64,000 bases of DNA from Gerris lacustris (GCA_951217055.1 OX578282.1:15935877-15999876), one strand, 5' to 3'; counted from the first letter of the stretch, positions 48,501 to 58,313 are shown. The notes: a model not told the origin generated them from the sequence alone. Translations and numbers: made by a program.

Positions 48501-51500
48501 ACGCATTGAATGGGTTAATGTGTACTTGGACAAAACTGAAGTAAACTTGGCCAGCGAGTAATAGCTTCATATATTGTTAAAGAAATGCATTATAATACTC
48601 GCACTGCTTTAATAATTATTAATATATATATATATTTTTTTTCAGCTTTAGAAAGAGATGGATTCGATACATCACCACCTCTATTTAACGCCTTTGTAGT
48701 TGAAAATGGTTAGTCCGTAGTTATTTTTATATCCATTTATATCTACTATACATATTTTGATTTCCTTTTTCATTATAAGATAGGAAACCATTTATTCAAT
48801 CTTAGTAGTAGTTAGGATATGAGGAGGCATGGCCTTGCAAACAGACATTTTTGGTCCTATTTGCCATCCCCAGAACTACACGCCCATTAAACCACTACCG
48901 TTCTTCTGTCAAGTCTCCTTGTTTGGATAATGAAGGACAGGATGTCTTGCCATTTTAGAGTTGCAAGCTGATCGATCTCTGATTTCTCCCCTTCTTAAGG
49001 TGTGGAAGCTTAGTCTTCCATATTCCTCACATACTAGGATGAAGTAGTAACCTGTCACCTCTTCTTTACCACACACTGAACAAGTGGGGTAATTTGGTCT
49101 GTAGGCTTCCGCGGGTAGATTCATCATAAACAGCTTGGGTTTCTGGTGAAATCCGCGTCACGAAGGGGTTGAAATCCGACGTTTTGCTTCCACTACTGGA
49201 AGCATCTTCAGGGGTCCTGTGTTTGCTTCGAGTCAACACCGCGATGCACCACACCCCTGAAGATGCTTCCAGTAGTAGAAGCGTAACGTCGGATTTCAAC
49301 CCCCTCATGACGCGGATTTCACCGGAAACCCAAGCTGTTTATGAAGTGGGGTAATCTTCAATTTTTATTAATATCAAATATCTTCTAAGCTGGCAGTGCC
49401 CAGACTTATCTGGGCACTGCCAGAGTCTTAACTCCAAACATGTTTCTCAGGTTGGGTCAACTCAGTCTATTAGCCATCTGGTTTAGTTTTGGACTGCGTA
49501 CATCCCTCCGTGCCTATCCACACCCTCTCCACTTATTTCCCCAGATCCTCCTCTTGATAATTGACAGTCTGTCCTCTAGACCAGTCAATTGTATGTTCTG
49601 GTTTACAGAATAGTGTGGAAGCTCCTATTTATAGCTACCTCGTCTGCTTTTTTGTTTCCTGGGATCCTTGTGTGACTCGATAGCTGGTCACTTGATAAAT
49701 GGCACGATAGCATCTCCTTCAGTCCACATCTGGAGTGGGGGAGGACTTCTTCTAAGGCCGTGGTAGGTATTGTCCTCATTGCTCCAGTTATGCTCCTACA
49801 AGCCAGCCTCTAAACCTTATTAAGCCCCTGAACCATGTTAGCTACTGTAGTCCTGGGCAACCATATATTAGGGATTCATATTGGATTCTAGGCTTGATAA
49901 ATGCTCTGTGTAGCCATTAGAAACATTGGATAGTCCACATGTTTGCCCTACTGCTCATCTTAATTGCCAAAAGGCTGGAGACCCTTTAATCTTGCTAAAT
50001 TTAGGAAATTCTCAATTTTATTTTAAATTTTTAGTTTGAATTAGACGACAGCGTCAGAATTAAATTGATTTAAAAATATGTTTAATTTTGTTTAGAGGAG
50101 AAGAAAATGATTGGTTATGTGTTCTACAATATAACATATTCAACGTGGAAAGGTAAACGATTTTGGCTTGAGGACATTCTAGTAACCCAAAGTTTCCGCA
50201 AGGAAGGTGTAGGGAAAAAATTAATGCTTCATGTAATAAAGGTGATTTTTTTTAAATATTCTAATTTACTATTATCTTACCTTTTATAATTCCTACTTTC
50301 GTATTTTTAAAGAAATACTTACAATTTCTGTATTAAGGGACTTGTATTACATAAATATTCACTTTTCCCAAATTTTCTGGTAAAGTTTAGGCCTTATTTC
50401 ATAAAGAACTAATTAGCTGTCTTACACTAGTTCGGTCAAGAGCTCATTACACCTTTGTTAACAACAATTCTTTAAGAGTTGCAACAAAATCAAAATAAGA
50501 AATACAAAAAGGTGTCACTTTTCACATCACTTGGACAAAGTTTGATAGCAGACTAATCCAAGAGTTCCTATAATTGAACAAATCATTATAAGAAAGTTCT
50601 TCATTTCAGGGCCTTGAGATTTTTTAAGATTCTGTGTTTGTCTAACAAAAACTGGTGTAAAAAATTGATTGATTTGCACAAAATTCGGCACACAGGTGCT
50701 GAATTTCGTCACATTGACAAATATTCATTGACAAAATACTCAGCATCTGTGTCAACTGTACAGTTAGGCACTTAATATTTTCAATATGGCGGAGAGCTAA
50801 ACAAATTTTTTCAGTCAGCATGACATGTTAAGACATTGTTTTAAAGGTTTTGAAGAGTTAAAAAAGATTACCTTAAATATTATTACTATTTTTTTAAAAA
50901 ACAAATATGTCAAAATGAGGTTGTTAAAAAAAATTTATGCTAATGTGGCATGTTACGTATTATGTTAAAGCTCTTTTTAGGTAGATTAAGAATTTGCAAC
51001 AGAGATAACATTTAATAATTATATTCATAATACATTACCCTTTATTCATTCAATTTTGTTCTTCAATTATCTATTTCTGGTCTTTAGGGTATTAATAAAC
51101 AACTACCTCTTTTTGCAATATTTCATTTCTTCTTGAGGCAACTTCACACCTTTTAATTATTTCTCCTTATTTATAATATTATTATTTATTTTTATCATCT
51201 GGGTTATCCAATTGTGTCTATTGTCATAATCTCTTGAGTTTAATCATTTAAATACTTCATAATTATATAAAACAATTTTTTTTTTTCGACGAGAAAACAG
51301 GTCTTTTCTTGGTGGTTAAATATTGCAAAAAGCAGTAGTTGTGTGTAACACCTTTAAGACCTAAGATCGATAAATGAAGAATATTAATAAATTATGTATG
51401 CAATAGTACAGGCCCTAGCCACCCTGACAGGACCTGTTTGAAAGCATGGATTCTCCATCTTCTTAATTGATTAATTATTGTTTATTTCACACTTTAAATA

Positions 51501-51723
51501 TACGACGACTCTCAAGTTTGATATTCCATTTTTATACATATTTTTTCAGAAAGCTGCAGAACTTAAATGTGGAGTAATTCAGTTTAATGTACTTGGTTGG
51601 AACCCTGCAAAGGAATTCTACAAAAAATTTGGTGCTATTGATAGTACAGAAGCAGATGAGTGGCACTTTTTCACAATACCTAAAGATAAATTTGAAGCAA
51701 TCGCCAAGAAAGGAGACATTTAA
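39531..51723 (+). CDS. Diamine acetyltransferase of the SAT1/SAT2 type (GNAT)
   Basis: The product belongs to the GNAT family and most resembles spermidine/spermine (or thialysine) N-acetyltransferase, which moves an acetyl group from acetyl-CoA to polyamines or lysine analogues in the cytosol. Five exons (39531-39596, 47630-47681, 48646-48708, 50096-50241, 51550-51723) join in phase to 166 residues, close to the 171 of human SAT1. Family landmarks are IIIRDAKREDC at the start, ELADFEKMP, DGFDTSPPLFNAFV, TYSTWKGKRFWLEDILV, the acetyl-CoA loop RKEGVGKKLM, and FNVLGWNPAKEFYKKFGA with EADEWHFF at the end. Intron 1 starts with GC (CAG|GCAAGT) instead of GT and holds a complete BEL/Pao element in sense orientation; intron 3 holds a dead LINE. 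I cannot decide between SAT1 and SAT2 activity. Confidence 0.9.
40264..40544 (+). repeat. BEL/Pao 5' LTR
   Basis: This 281-bp long terminal repeat runs TGTTGAGACTG...ACATAAACA. It matches the 3' LTR base for base except that it lacks a 6-nt GTCTCA near 40423. A promoter and poly(A) signal are expected here but not individually identifiable, apart from an AT-rich TTAAATAATC stretch. Confidence 0.95.
41503..46968 (+). CDS. BEL/Pao gag-pol polyprotein
   Basis: One open frame of 1821 residues from the ATG at 41503; the frame is open 20 codons further upstream to 41443, and I prefer the inner start because MDRSNNQ follows a non-coding-like stretch. In order it shows: a Gag region of the DUF1759 type (about 143-290), cysteine-rich knuckles (about 396-460), an aspartic protease with LLDSGSQ (about 540), reverse transcriptase with YVDD (949-952), an RNase H-like region with SDASEMAFG (about 1123), an HHCC-type integrase N-terminus (about 1434-1475), an integrase core with VDYCGP, YSDNGTNF and GLWEAGVK (about 1507-1627), and a DUF5641-like tail with FWSRWSKDYL (about 1716). 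No stop or frameshift interrupts it, so the copy may encode functional proteins. Shadow frames on both strands inside it are not genes. Confidence 0.95.
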   Translation: MDRSNNQTDALPPQDASVQIKNLVAKRGQLKSRLTKFKNFLESFNELTDNVIQIELRLAKAEQVWSDFENVQCQIELLDSPENQENDRDTFENHYFDVITEAQVVIDRMKVSLSLNSRSSSRASSPRQDNHTHNRCVPPEVRLPVLSLPSFNGSYDTWPSFYELFTSLIHNNNALSNIMKFQYLRSCTIGEASAIIDSISLTDENYTVAWSLLVDRFQNKNLIIMRHIRELCNLRKIERMTPSLLNSFITDISKHTRSLKVLGQPIEHWDSLLIHILSVKLDAYTYKEWNIKCTECKDTLPSLADFMLFLRNRCHVLEAMASDSSLNSKQVNSNKFSNSSKVAGQTTQYQSKLSNQSRTALVASTDDTKTQPTPTSNNQQNQPKTDSYRPTNAHLPCPMCKEQHQLFLCSKFLALTVHDRFAKVQQLKLCWNCLRSGHEAKLCRSRRCKICSSFHNTLLHRPREETNQKSPHTNIQTTSQLHNQTSSQPSNQTSPQRALSHAATVATNSINALPQTPHHILLSTALVQLVDSHGNSVQARALLDSGSQCSFVSRSLCQRLHLDHSNSLVPITGIGTAQTRASSTVNATIKSLQSDYSEKTNFIVLPHITHNIPSVQVDISKWKFPPQVILADPTFNVPSNIDVLLGADLFWNILGNEEVTLPDNKIQLRDSRLGWIVVGATHASQEQICCLTTLDKIHAQVQKFWELEDVNSNSLSSNEEKMCESHYVNTTSRASDGKYIVQLPFKIDPAHLGDSRESAQKRFIALERRLKNNPNLLSQYVQFMREYQALGHMKELTSEEINSLPSNSYFLPHHPVFKESSSTTKMRVVFDASSKTTSSLSLNDILHAGPVVQNDLFNIIIRARLHNVILCADIEKMYRQILIHPCHSQFLLILWRETPEDEIKIYKLVTVTYGTTCAPYQATRTLNQLALDEQDDYQLASQVIQQDFYVDDLMTGCKTLEEAVQLYKDLSSVMKRGGFNLRKWNSNSSQFLNVVDSDERAEQSTVIFDNDVKHKTLGLVWDPKHDTFCFSFNDTTTCFTKRSILSIIARIFDPLGIIGALISKAKIFMQRLWVQSLSWDEEVVDPLLSDWKHFYESLVFLNQLEVPRQVCTTHAKYIEIHGFSDASEMAFGACVYLRSIDHSGQITVRLISSKSRVAPLKSQSIPRLELCGALLLATLVHRIQESLKGSYNSFYWTDSTITLNWIAASPSRWTTFVRNRVAKVQEITPIDSWRHISGKDNPADLISRGIDGKMLLESQLWWNGPTWLSESNEFWINPKSFNVLDEYLIPEKSAEPILSMHSQINHPIYDLIKRYSFIKIIHITAYCLRFFHNALSAYNSSTRHTGPLSPMEIAKSQLILISFVQGQSFCQEIKDLNKHGQVSKSSKLVALSPFLDSSGLIRVGGRLQNSQLTSDQKHPIVLPNHNQFVEGLIRYEHCRLLHAGPQGLLNALRQRYWPLDGRNQVRKIVRSCIKCYKAKPSMASQLMGQLPKARVTQPSRPFVHTGVDYCGPVLIKLSNRRGITPNKAYIALFVCFATKAIHLELVEDLTSKSFIGALRRFISRRGKPSHLYSDNGTNFVGAQRELSQIHHLKNSSDKVQVETFSSGEGITWSFLPPRAPNFGGLWEAGVKLVKYHLKRMLNESFMYVQLTTLLCQIESCINSRPLTPLSSDPYDLLPLTPAHFLIHDTFNSFPEPNLKLVKENRLDKWERTQQLNQHFWSRWSKDYLNELQQRTRWKFVKENVQLDSLVLIKEDNTPPMVWHLGRVVKVHPGSDGKVRVVTLKTKSGLIQRPISKICPLPTTDDDNLTNDVEPADVPSST
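46993..47005 (+). promoter_or_regulatory. Polypurine tract of the BEL/Pao element
   Basis: The purine-rich AAGGTGGGCGGGA directly abuts the TG of the 3' LTR. This is where second-strand DNA synthesis is primed in LTR retroelements. The single C is the only pyrimidine besides one T. Confidence 0.8.
47006..47292 (+). repeat. BEL/Pao 3' LTR
   Basis: This 287-bp long terminal repeat is identical to the 5' LTR apart from an extra 6 nt (GTCTCA) near 47167, which makes CATCAGTCTCAATCTC of CATCAATCTC. It is followed directly by the target duplication ACAAG. Confidence 0.95.
47840..48050. repeat. Relative of the 683-897 MITE family, ends lost
   Basis: It shares CTCAGATTGGCCAACCTATA, AGTTGGCCCGACCT, and AGTGCTCTCATTGGCTC with the copies at 683-897, 7740-8115 and 32089-32288. 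Terminal inverted repeats are not evident. It lies in intron 2 of the acetyltransferase gene. Confidence 0.55.
48245..48518. mobile_element. piggyBac-like TTAA MITE, copy 1
   Basis: TTAA duplications (48245-48248 and 48515-48518) flank inverted ends CCCATTCAATGCG and CGCATTGAATGGG. TTAA targets with CCC...GGG ends are typical of piggyBac elements. The 5' half contains several GGATCC words in the setting GGGTGGATCCA. Copies lie at 54825-55070 and 61667-61939. No transposase remains. Confidence 0.82.
48800..49990 (-). pseudogene. LINE remnant (jockey/R1-like), RT end to C-terminus
   Basis: On the minus strand the pieces appear in LINE order: an RT-end motif LACRSITGAMRTIPT (about 49770-49830), an RNase H piece RIPGNKKADEVA (about 49650-49690), then a C-terminal zinc-like motif CSVCGKEEVTGYY with LVCEEY and RRGEIRDR (48909-49100), in which the expected His is Tyr. 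Stops and frameshifts separate the pieces. A 92-bp inverted repeat (49124-49344) and a perfect hairpin (49391-49422) lie between them. The copy is in intron 3 of the acetyltransferase gene. Confidence 0.7.
49124..49344. repeat. Inverted repeat with 92-bp arms and hammerhead-like cores
   Basis: Arms 49124-49215 and 49253-49344 are complementary with few mismatches around a 37-bp centre. Each arm, read outward from the centre, has CTGAAGA, a 7-bp hairpin (GCTTCCA...TGGAAGC, slightly broken in the plus arm), then a GAAA-like tetranucleotide (AAAA in the minus arm, GTAA in the plus arm) and CGTCGGATTTC. It lies inside the LINE remnant. Confidence 0.75.
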
Positions 51724-52337
51724 ATCAGTATTTGTCATATAAATATATTTTTTTTTAATGCATAATTGATTTTTTAATGTTGACTATTAACCACTATCAT
51801 GGTAATTACATCTTTTAATCACGAATCCCCCCCTCCTATTACTGGCAAATTACAGAATAACTCATCAAACTATAAAGAAGTGGCCTTTTGGCGATGACAG
51901 AGATTTTGTGAATCCAGATAGTTTAGAACTCTTTGATGTAATTGGCGACCGAAAATACAGGGGGGTAAGGGACAAGACCTTTCCCACAAGGGAAGCATGA
52001 GTCCTTTCCGGTGTCTTAAGGTTATACTCCTTTATTTGGGTTAAGAGCTAATCTGTATTGACCTCTTCATCTGCTAAAGATATACTTATTAATTTGTGTA
52101 AGTAAACAAAACACTTTGGTTTCATCCTTATTGGATAACTCAAAAATAATTTCTTAACAGCTATGCTATTGAAACACCACTAGAAGATGTCTTACAAAAT
52201 CCTGGGTTTCCTCCACACACAGAACATTAAATTTATCATTATCAGCCAAAGCAAGATAATAAAGCTATGACTTACAGATGAATATCAGGGGTTTGAGATG
52301 GACAAATGCAAAATGACACAATATTGTCATATACTAA

Positions 52338-52463
52338 GTTTGTTCCAACCCCACAACTTAGTCAGTTCCTTTGCATCATCCCAAGGATAATTTAAGATAG
52401 GTTTTGTACACATGTGCTAATGTTGTATTGTTATAAAAGATCGTCTGGTTGGAACAGTTTGAC
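52338..52463. mobile_element. Diverged relative of the 38262-38366 MITE
   Basis: The left GTTTGTTCCAACC and right GGTTGGAACAGTTTG are inverted, and ACATGTGCTAATG lies between them, as in the better preserved copy. It sits between the acetyltransferase stop and the 3' end of RpL19. The rest of 51724-52890 shows nothing I recognise. Confidence 0.45.
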
Positions 52464-52893
52464 ACAAAATTTCAAGGAAACCTAGCAGATAGGGAACCTT
52501 CCTGTAGATATGTGATGATTGACATAACTGCACATGTCATACAAACCAGTACTTGGTATTGTCAGAGGATCGTACAGATAACAGTTTGCAAACAATTCCT
52601 GCGTGAGTAGAACAGTTTGGAGGACAGTACCAAACGCTGTCACAAGTCAAAACAAAGCTGTGACTGAGCCAAAACAAAACCAACCAGTTCAGTTCCAAGG
52701 TGCCATGGTCTTCTGTCATGGATTAGTACAGACTTGTCTCTTGTACTTTCACTTTGAAAGCTGGCCTCCTTGATTAACTTTAAGAGTATAATTTATATCC
52801 CTATTAAAAACCTTCATTTAAAATTAATTAAAAATCAAGTTACTCGAAAGGAAGTCAAAAGAAAAATAAAAACACAATTTTTTTTTAGGTTTT

Positions 52894-52899
52894 TTTATT
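52894..52899 (-). terminator. Poly(A) signal of RpL19
   Basis: AATAAA on the minus strand, about 65 bases after the RpL19 stop codon. A short 3' UTR is normal for ribosomal protein genes. Confidence 0.5.
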
Positions 52900-52963
52900 T
52901 CCCCAAAAAGGGAGTTAATAAAATAAAAACAATATAATAAGAAGGAATTATTTGGGAGGGAAA

Positions 52964-55900
52964 TTATTTCTTGGGTTGGGGAGCGGGTGTTACTGCTTCT
53001 TCTTCCCTCTGGTAGGATTGGATGAGTTCTTGTTTCTTCTGTGAAATTCTTTCTTCTCTCCTCTTCTTTGCCTCCTTGACCTTCAACCTTCTTGCCTCGG
53101 CTTGGTCCCTAAAATAATCAAGCATTAACATACATTAGGTATATGAATAAAGAAAGTTTGTTGTAAGAATTCAAAAGTCAAATAGTTTTGGGGGAATGCT
53201 AATGTAATTTTGTTCGAAAAACAGTTTTAAACAGAATTCCATTCTAGGAAGCTTCTCTTAATAAGAAAATAGAAAATCATTTTAGTGCTTTACAAAGAGA
53301 GGGATACTAAAATAATCGGGATTTGAGACACCGCATTTTCAGAAACTGAAGAAAAGCCTTCAAAAGCTTAAACCTACAGGAGTATCCTGTTCAAAACAGA
53401 ACGGGCACCCAACTCCTTATTGAATATTGTCAATAAAGGCGGAAACACACTACCATCACGTCACGTGACGTGATGGTAGTGTGTTTCCGCCTTAAGTCCC
53501 TAGCTTCCTCAAACTCAAGATGTCAATTAAGAAACATGAATGGCCGTAAATTTAAAGGCAATATAAAAGTATGTCAAATAATAATATATATGTTGATTTC
53601 CCAGATGTTATAAAGCCAAACTTAAAACACAAATATATAAAATAAACAGTGCACAGAAAGATACATACTTGAGCATCTTGGTCCTAGCCTTCTCGGCCTT
53701 CTTCTTGTGAATGAATTCCATCAAGACCCTCTTGTTCTTGAATACATTACCTAAAATTTGAACAAAATATATATAATATTAACAAATACAAAGTAAATAT
53801 TTATTATTATATCAGTTTTGGGAATAATTTATCAATATTCCTAAATAAAATATTGCACTGATTCTCTGTGGACGTGGATAGAGGAAGTATAGGTGTTAAA
53901 GAGGAAGAAAGTGTACTAATTGATATTAACTGGGATACTTTGTTAAAACAAATTATCTCAAGTGTTAAATTTTCATTGATTAAAATAAAATGATATTGTT
54001 AGGCTTGGTTCGTGTAAGTTCTACTCTTAAATTTTCAATTCAAGAACTTTATTAACACATATTTGTGAAGTTATTGTTATCTTAATGTATATAAATAAAC
54101 TAAATAACCTTACCCTTGGCCTTCATGTAGAGGTCGTGGTACATTTGCCTATCAATCTTTTTGGCTTCCCTGTATTTCTTTAGAAGTCTTCTTAATACTC
54201 TCATTCTGTTTACCCAAAGAACCTGTAAACAACATATTATTATAACAATATGTAATATGTCAATTAATAATAGAATTTAACACAAATATAAATATGAAAT
54301 ATTATATTAACCTTTTGTGGCATCCTAGCGTTGGCGGTACCCTTCCTCTTACCGAAACCGCAATGCCTACCCTTCCTCCTGGCTTCAGTATTCTTCCTGA
54401 CACGGGATCTGGAGTGTACGGCAACAGGTTTCTTGATGATAAGACCATCCTTAATTAATTTTCTGATGGTCTGTCCTGAAAATTAATAACATATTAAATT
54501 AAAAACCACGTTATAAATAAATAGAAAAGATAATTTTAGTCTGAGAGAGGTAACTATGAGGTATAACATGCTTATGCTGCAGCATCAATAAACACAATAA
54601 GGAACATAGAGTAAATAGCCTTGTACCTATATAAGATAAGACCATTTAAAGAAAGTTTGCCATTAAAGTTTAATGTGACACCATGCGAAAATAAAATGAA
54701 GAAGAGAGGCAATGAGAGTTCAAGATTTTGATGTCTAGAAGCAAAGATGTTAAAATCTCAAGTTCGCCCTATGATTTTTCCACACACTGTCAGAGTAAAC
54801 TCTAGTTGTAATACTACTACTGCTTTAACCCATTCAATGCGGGTGGATCCATGCCGTGCTAACGTGCCTGGCGGGTGGATCCAAGCCCCTCCCTTTCAGC
54901 CCTCTGTAGCTCTATTCTCCGTGCCTCGAGTAGAACCATCTTGCAAGGCTCGTATGTATCCACAGGGGATCAAACATTTTTTTTTTTTTTTTTTTTTATT
55001 AACTTTTAAAGATTCTATTCAGTCTCTATAGTAGGTTCATATGAATTAGATTACGCATTCAATGGGTTAACAGTAACAAATTGGTTTTCTTTACTGATTG
55101 GCTTCTTATTTGTAAAAATTAATACCTCTTCCTGATTATTCATTCACTCTAAGCACCTCACAATTCTAATGATAGTAAGTCAACCAAGGGGTAATGTGGG
55201 GGTCCATATAACTCCTGCTATCATACAGGAGGTCCACCGGGTGGGATTCTAATACAGGCAAAGTAAGAGTTTGGTGTTCACTTGGCTTGTTGTATAAATG
55301 GGGAGCAACTTAATTGAAGTAGCACCCATTCGGTTGCGAGTGCCAGATGGAGCAACCCCATGACAACTATCACTATTTAGGGGTACAAGCTGTTTGACAG
55401 GCCCAAGTCTCCAACAGACTGTTACACCAAGAATTATTATTAACCCATATCATATATGCACAAGGAACAGAATTAAGATGCCTGGGCAAGATACGATACA
55501 AAACACAAATGTATTTTATGGCTGAACAGTAAAAACATGGGGCCTCTTCTGATAACAAATTGCCCCACTCTTGACTAGGGTTGAGATATCAAAGTCGATA
55601 AATCGGCAACATCAATGTTCACCCGAAGAAAAATCGAATAAAAGACCATGAAAACTATAAAATTGACACATTTTTCATTGCCCAACTGGCCGTTAGGCCA
55701 ATATTGCTGGACTGGCAATATTGAGCAGGGGCCCCATGTTCTATAGTCATATCCATTTCAATCCAATTATTTATAGTACCTCTTAAAGCTAAGCTTGAGA
55801 ACGGGGTGGCCAATGGAAATTAATATATATTAAAGAGATAAGGCCCCTTCGTCTTTAAAAGTTTATTAACAAATAAATATAATAACTTATGAACACAAAA

Positions 55901-56692
55901 GTGGTTGTTCCATGGTAATAATAGTGAAAATAATGTATTGCAGACTTGACAACCGTATTATAAAGCAGTTCCCCATGGCTAGTAGGAGGCACTGTAGTAT
56001 GTACTAGATAATCGAATGTGCTAGTCTATACAAAACTATGATGTACAACAGTAACTCGATGATAATTAAGGCAATAGAAAAAATTAAAGGAGAATAATCA
56101 TGCAGACTTTATGTATGGCTCATAGAAATTAATACACAAATATGAGGTTCAATACCTCACTGTAACTAGGTACGCGAAAGGGGCCACTGCTTCCATGCCT
56201 TCAATCCTCGGCATGGGTACAACAAAAAGGACGCAGAAGACACAAATTATGAAAGGGTCACGTACTAATGGAAAAAACTATAGAAAACTTTAATTTATAG
56301 TGTAAAACCTTCATATAGGTACAGATTAAGCATAAATGTACTAAGTTCATTTAGATAAAATCAAGCCATACTTGAGTTAGTGTTGGCGATTTCGTTGACT
56401 TCATTCGGATCAAGCCAGACTTTCTTCTTGCCGCATCTCATAACAGAGGCGGCGAGCCTCTTTTGTAACTTCAGAGAACTGAAACAAATAAAAATTGTTA
56501 TTAAGTAAAATGTTTCCAGTATGCATGGTTCGAAGTAACCTATAAATAATTTTGATATAGAAAGAGCTAAAATTGAATTAACAACACAAATTTTGTTGGA
56601 CTTATGATTTAATTGTAGTAAATGCAAGTTAAAAAAACATATTTAGTATTTATTTCAAACAAAAAACAAGGGTAAAATGAAACTCACCTCAT
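52964..56692 (-). CDS. RpL19: 60S ribosomal protein L19 (eL19)
   Basis: eL19 is a basic structural protein of the large ribosomal subunit. Six minus-strand exons (56688-56692, 56372-56478, 54312-54475, 54114-54222, 53669-53750, 52964-53108) join in phase to 203 residues, the usual length. Exon 1 contributes only ATG AG. Hallmarks are [68 protein letters not shown] and the charged, alanine-rich C-terminal helix [10 protein letters not shown]. Upstream of the ATG the minus strand carries a pyrimidine run (CCTTCTTCT, about 56758-56767) that could be a terminal oligopyrimidine start, the usual growth control of ribosomal protein mRNAs; this is inference. Intron 2 holds a piggyBac-like MITE and intron 5 a perfect palindrome. 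I saw no clear box C/D snoRNA in the introns. Confidence 0.96.
53436..53493. repeat. Perfect 58-bp palindrome in RpL19 intron 5
   Basis: Two 29-bp halves, starting AAGGCGGAAACACACTACC and meeting at CAC|GTG, are exact reverse complements without any spacer. The centre is TCACGTGA (an E-box) flanked by ACGTCA/TGACGT-like halves. No convincing target duplication flanks it. It may be a foldback or MITE remnant; a regulatory role is only possible. Confidence 0.85.
54825..55070. mobile_element. piggyBac-like TTAA MITE, copy 2
   Basis: TTAA (54825-54828 and 55067-55070) flanks CCCATTCAATGCGGGTGG at the left and ACGCATTCAATGGG at the right. The interior matches copy 1 closely, including two GGTGGATCCA words and CTCTGTAGCTCTATTCTC. 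It lies in RpL19 intron 2. Confidence 0.82.
55071..56371 (-). other. Rest of RpL19 intron 2
   Basis: Moderately AT-rich intron sequence. I see short inverted words (TATTGCTGGACTGGCAATA near 55703) but no recognisable element, frame or snoRNA. Confidence 0.5.
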
Positions 56693-56879
56693 TCTTAATT
56701 AGAAACACGCGAGAAAAATACTACGAGACGTTTGTGAAAGACCACGAGACGGGTTTCAGAAGAAGGGAATTCTTCTTTTTCCTCTTCCTTGCCAAAGCTG
56801 CAGGGTTACCCGTTTTTAATTATTTTGAAAAAATGGATGGTACTGTAGGAGTGAAAACGCAGAGATAAATAATATAACG

Positions 56880-57719
56880 ATTGATTAGGTACTCTATAGA
56901 ACGTAAATAATAAAATAAGTGAAATCTTAAATTTATTCGTCTTGAAATATCATATTAAAGCCTAATATGAAACTCCTAAAGTACATAAAAGAGAGAGAAA
57001 AAACGAATGAAATGTTGTTTAACCAAATGGCTAAACAAAGAATTAAGATGCTAGCTGTCATTCATCTGGTTGTATCTTGTCCAAGTTGTCTTTGTTTTCA
57101 TTGCTCGTTGCTGGTCTTTTAAATTTCCAGATGTTATACTGAAAACTTCCATCTAATTTGAATATTTTATGATTACGTAGCAGTAAAGGAACAAATTCGA
57201 GGTAAAATATTTAAATTAAATTTCTCTTAAACAACAATTTGGTCCATGGGTGATGCAATATATAAATTTCACTTGAGTTGGTTCACATTGCTTCTCGTTA
57301 TCAGTTTAGTTATGAAATAAATGTAAATTTAATTATATCGCACTCTCTTTTAAAGTTTTATTGACAATTTATTCAATTTGTGTTTATATTTGTGATAAGA
57401 AACTATAGCAACAATTTTTCTTTCCATTTAGTAAGTTTTCCATAAATTTTAGAAATATAATGTTTATCGAAGTTTATTTTATTATGATTTTATACTCTCT
57501 GCTATTGATGAATAGCTATTGGGGTAAATATGTGGCTGAGCCTCTTTGTCCTAAAATGTATTATGTATTCATATTATCTAGAAGTAAATATTATTTTTTT
57601 ATATATATATCAGCCATCAACTTTACTGTAACATTCATTTCCTTAAAATCGTTATATTTATAATGAATACATTTAACTTATTGTCCAGGAAATAGTGAGC
57701 TAGAAAGGGACTGACTAAC
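56880..57719. other. Intergenic sequence right of RpL19
   Basis: AT-rich sequence between the RpL19 promoter side and the foldback element. A 67-codon plus frame (57460-57663) is hydrophobic but has no recognisable content. Confidence 0.5.
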
Positions 57720-58217
57720 ATCAAGCTAGAATTTTGATTTTAATTTCATCTGCGGTGGTCGGTTAAGTTCGTCTAAGGGACATAGCTTGGTCCCACCAAG
57801 GGACATTCTCTCCATCTGGCTGTTAAATACAGTCAGGTGGAGAGCGGCCATGTCCCATCCATTTTGGTGGACAATGTAATTTTCATGATCCTGAGTACAA
57901 AATTATTTAGTAGACCAAAAATCAAGTTGATGTTACTTTATCACTCGCTATGTGACCACTTTAATTTGAAGAGATATTTGAATACCTAACCAATCAAGTG
58001 ACAAAGTATGCAACATCAACTTGATTTTTGGTCTAATAACTAATTTTGTACTCGGGATCATGAATATCACAATGTCCACCAAAATATATGGGACGTGACT
58101 GCTCTCCACCGGTCTGTATTTTATTTATAGCCAAGCTAAGTCCCTCAGACAAACTTAGCCGACCACATAATTAGAGGGCACCAAAAGATAACCTTTTACA
58201 CTAAATTCTAGCTTGAT
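57720..58217. mobile_element. Foldback element with arms of about 215 bp
   Basis: The left arm (ATCAAGCTAGAATTT, GGTCGG, ACATAGCTTGG, GGTGGAGAGC, GATCCTGAGTACAAAATTA, GACCAAAAATCAAGTTGATG) is mirrored in reverse order by the right arm through CTAGCTTGAT. The two arms meet around a centre of about 60 bp (57940-57998), so nearly the whole 498 bp can fold. No frame is present. A target duplication is not clear. Confidence 0.8.
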
Positions 58218-58313
58218 ACTATTCTTTCACTTTTATGCATGATATCTCCTGGACCATTAGTATTATCAGATATAGGGAAGAAAACTCCATACCGCCACAA
58301 ATAATATTATTTA

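Noticed and set aside
53109..56371. Box C/D snoRNAs in RpL19 introns
   Set aside because: Ribosomal protein introns often host them, but I found no TGATGA box on the coding strand in these introns.
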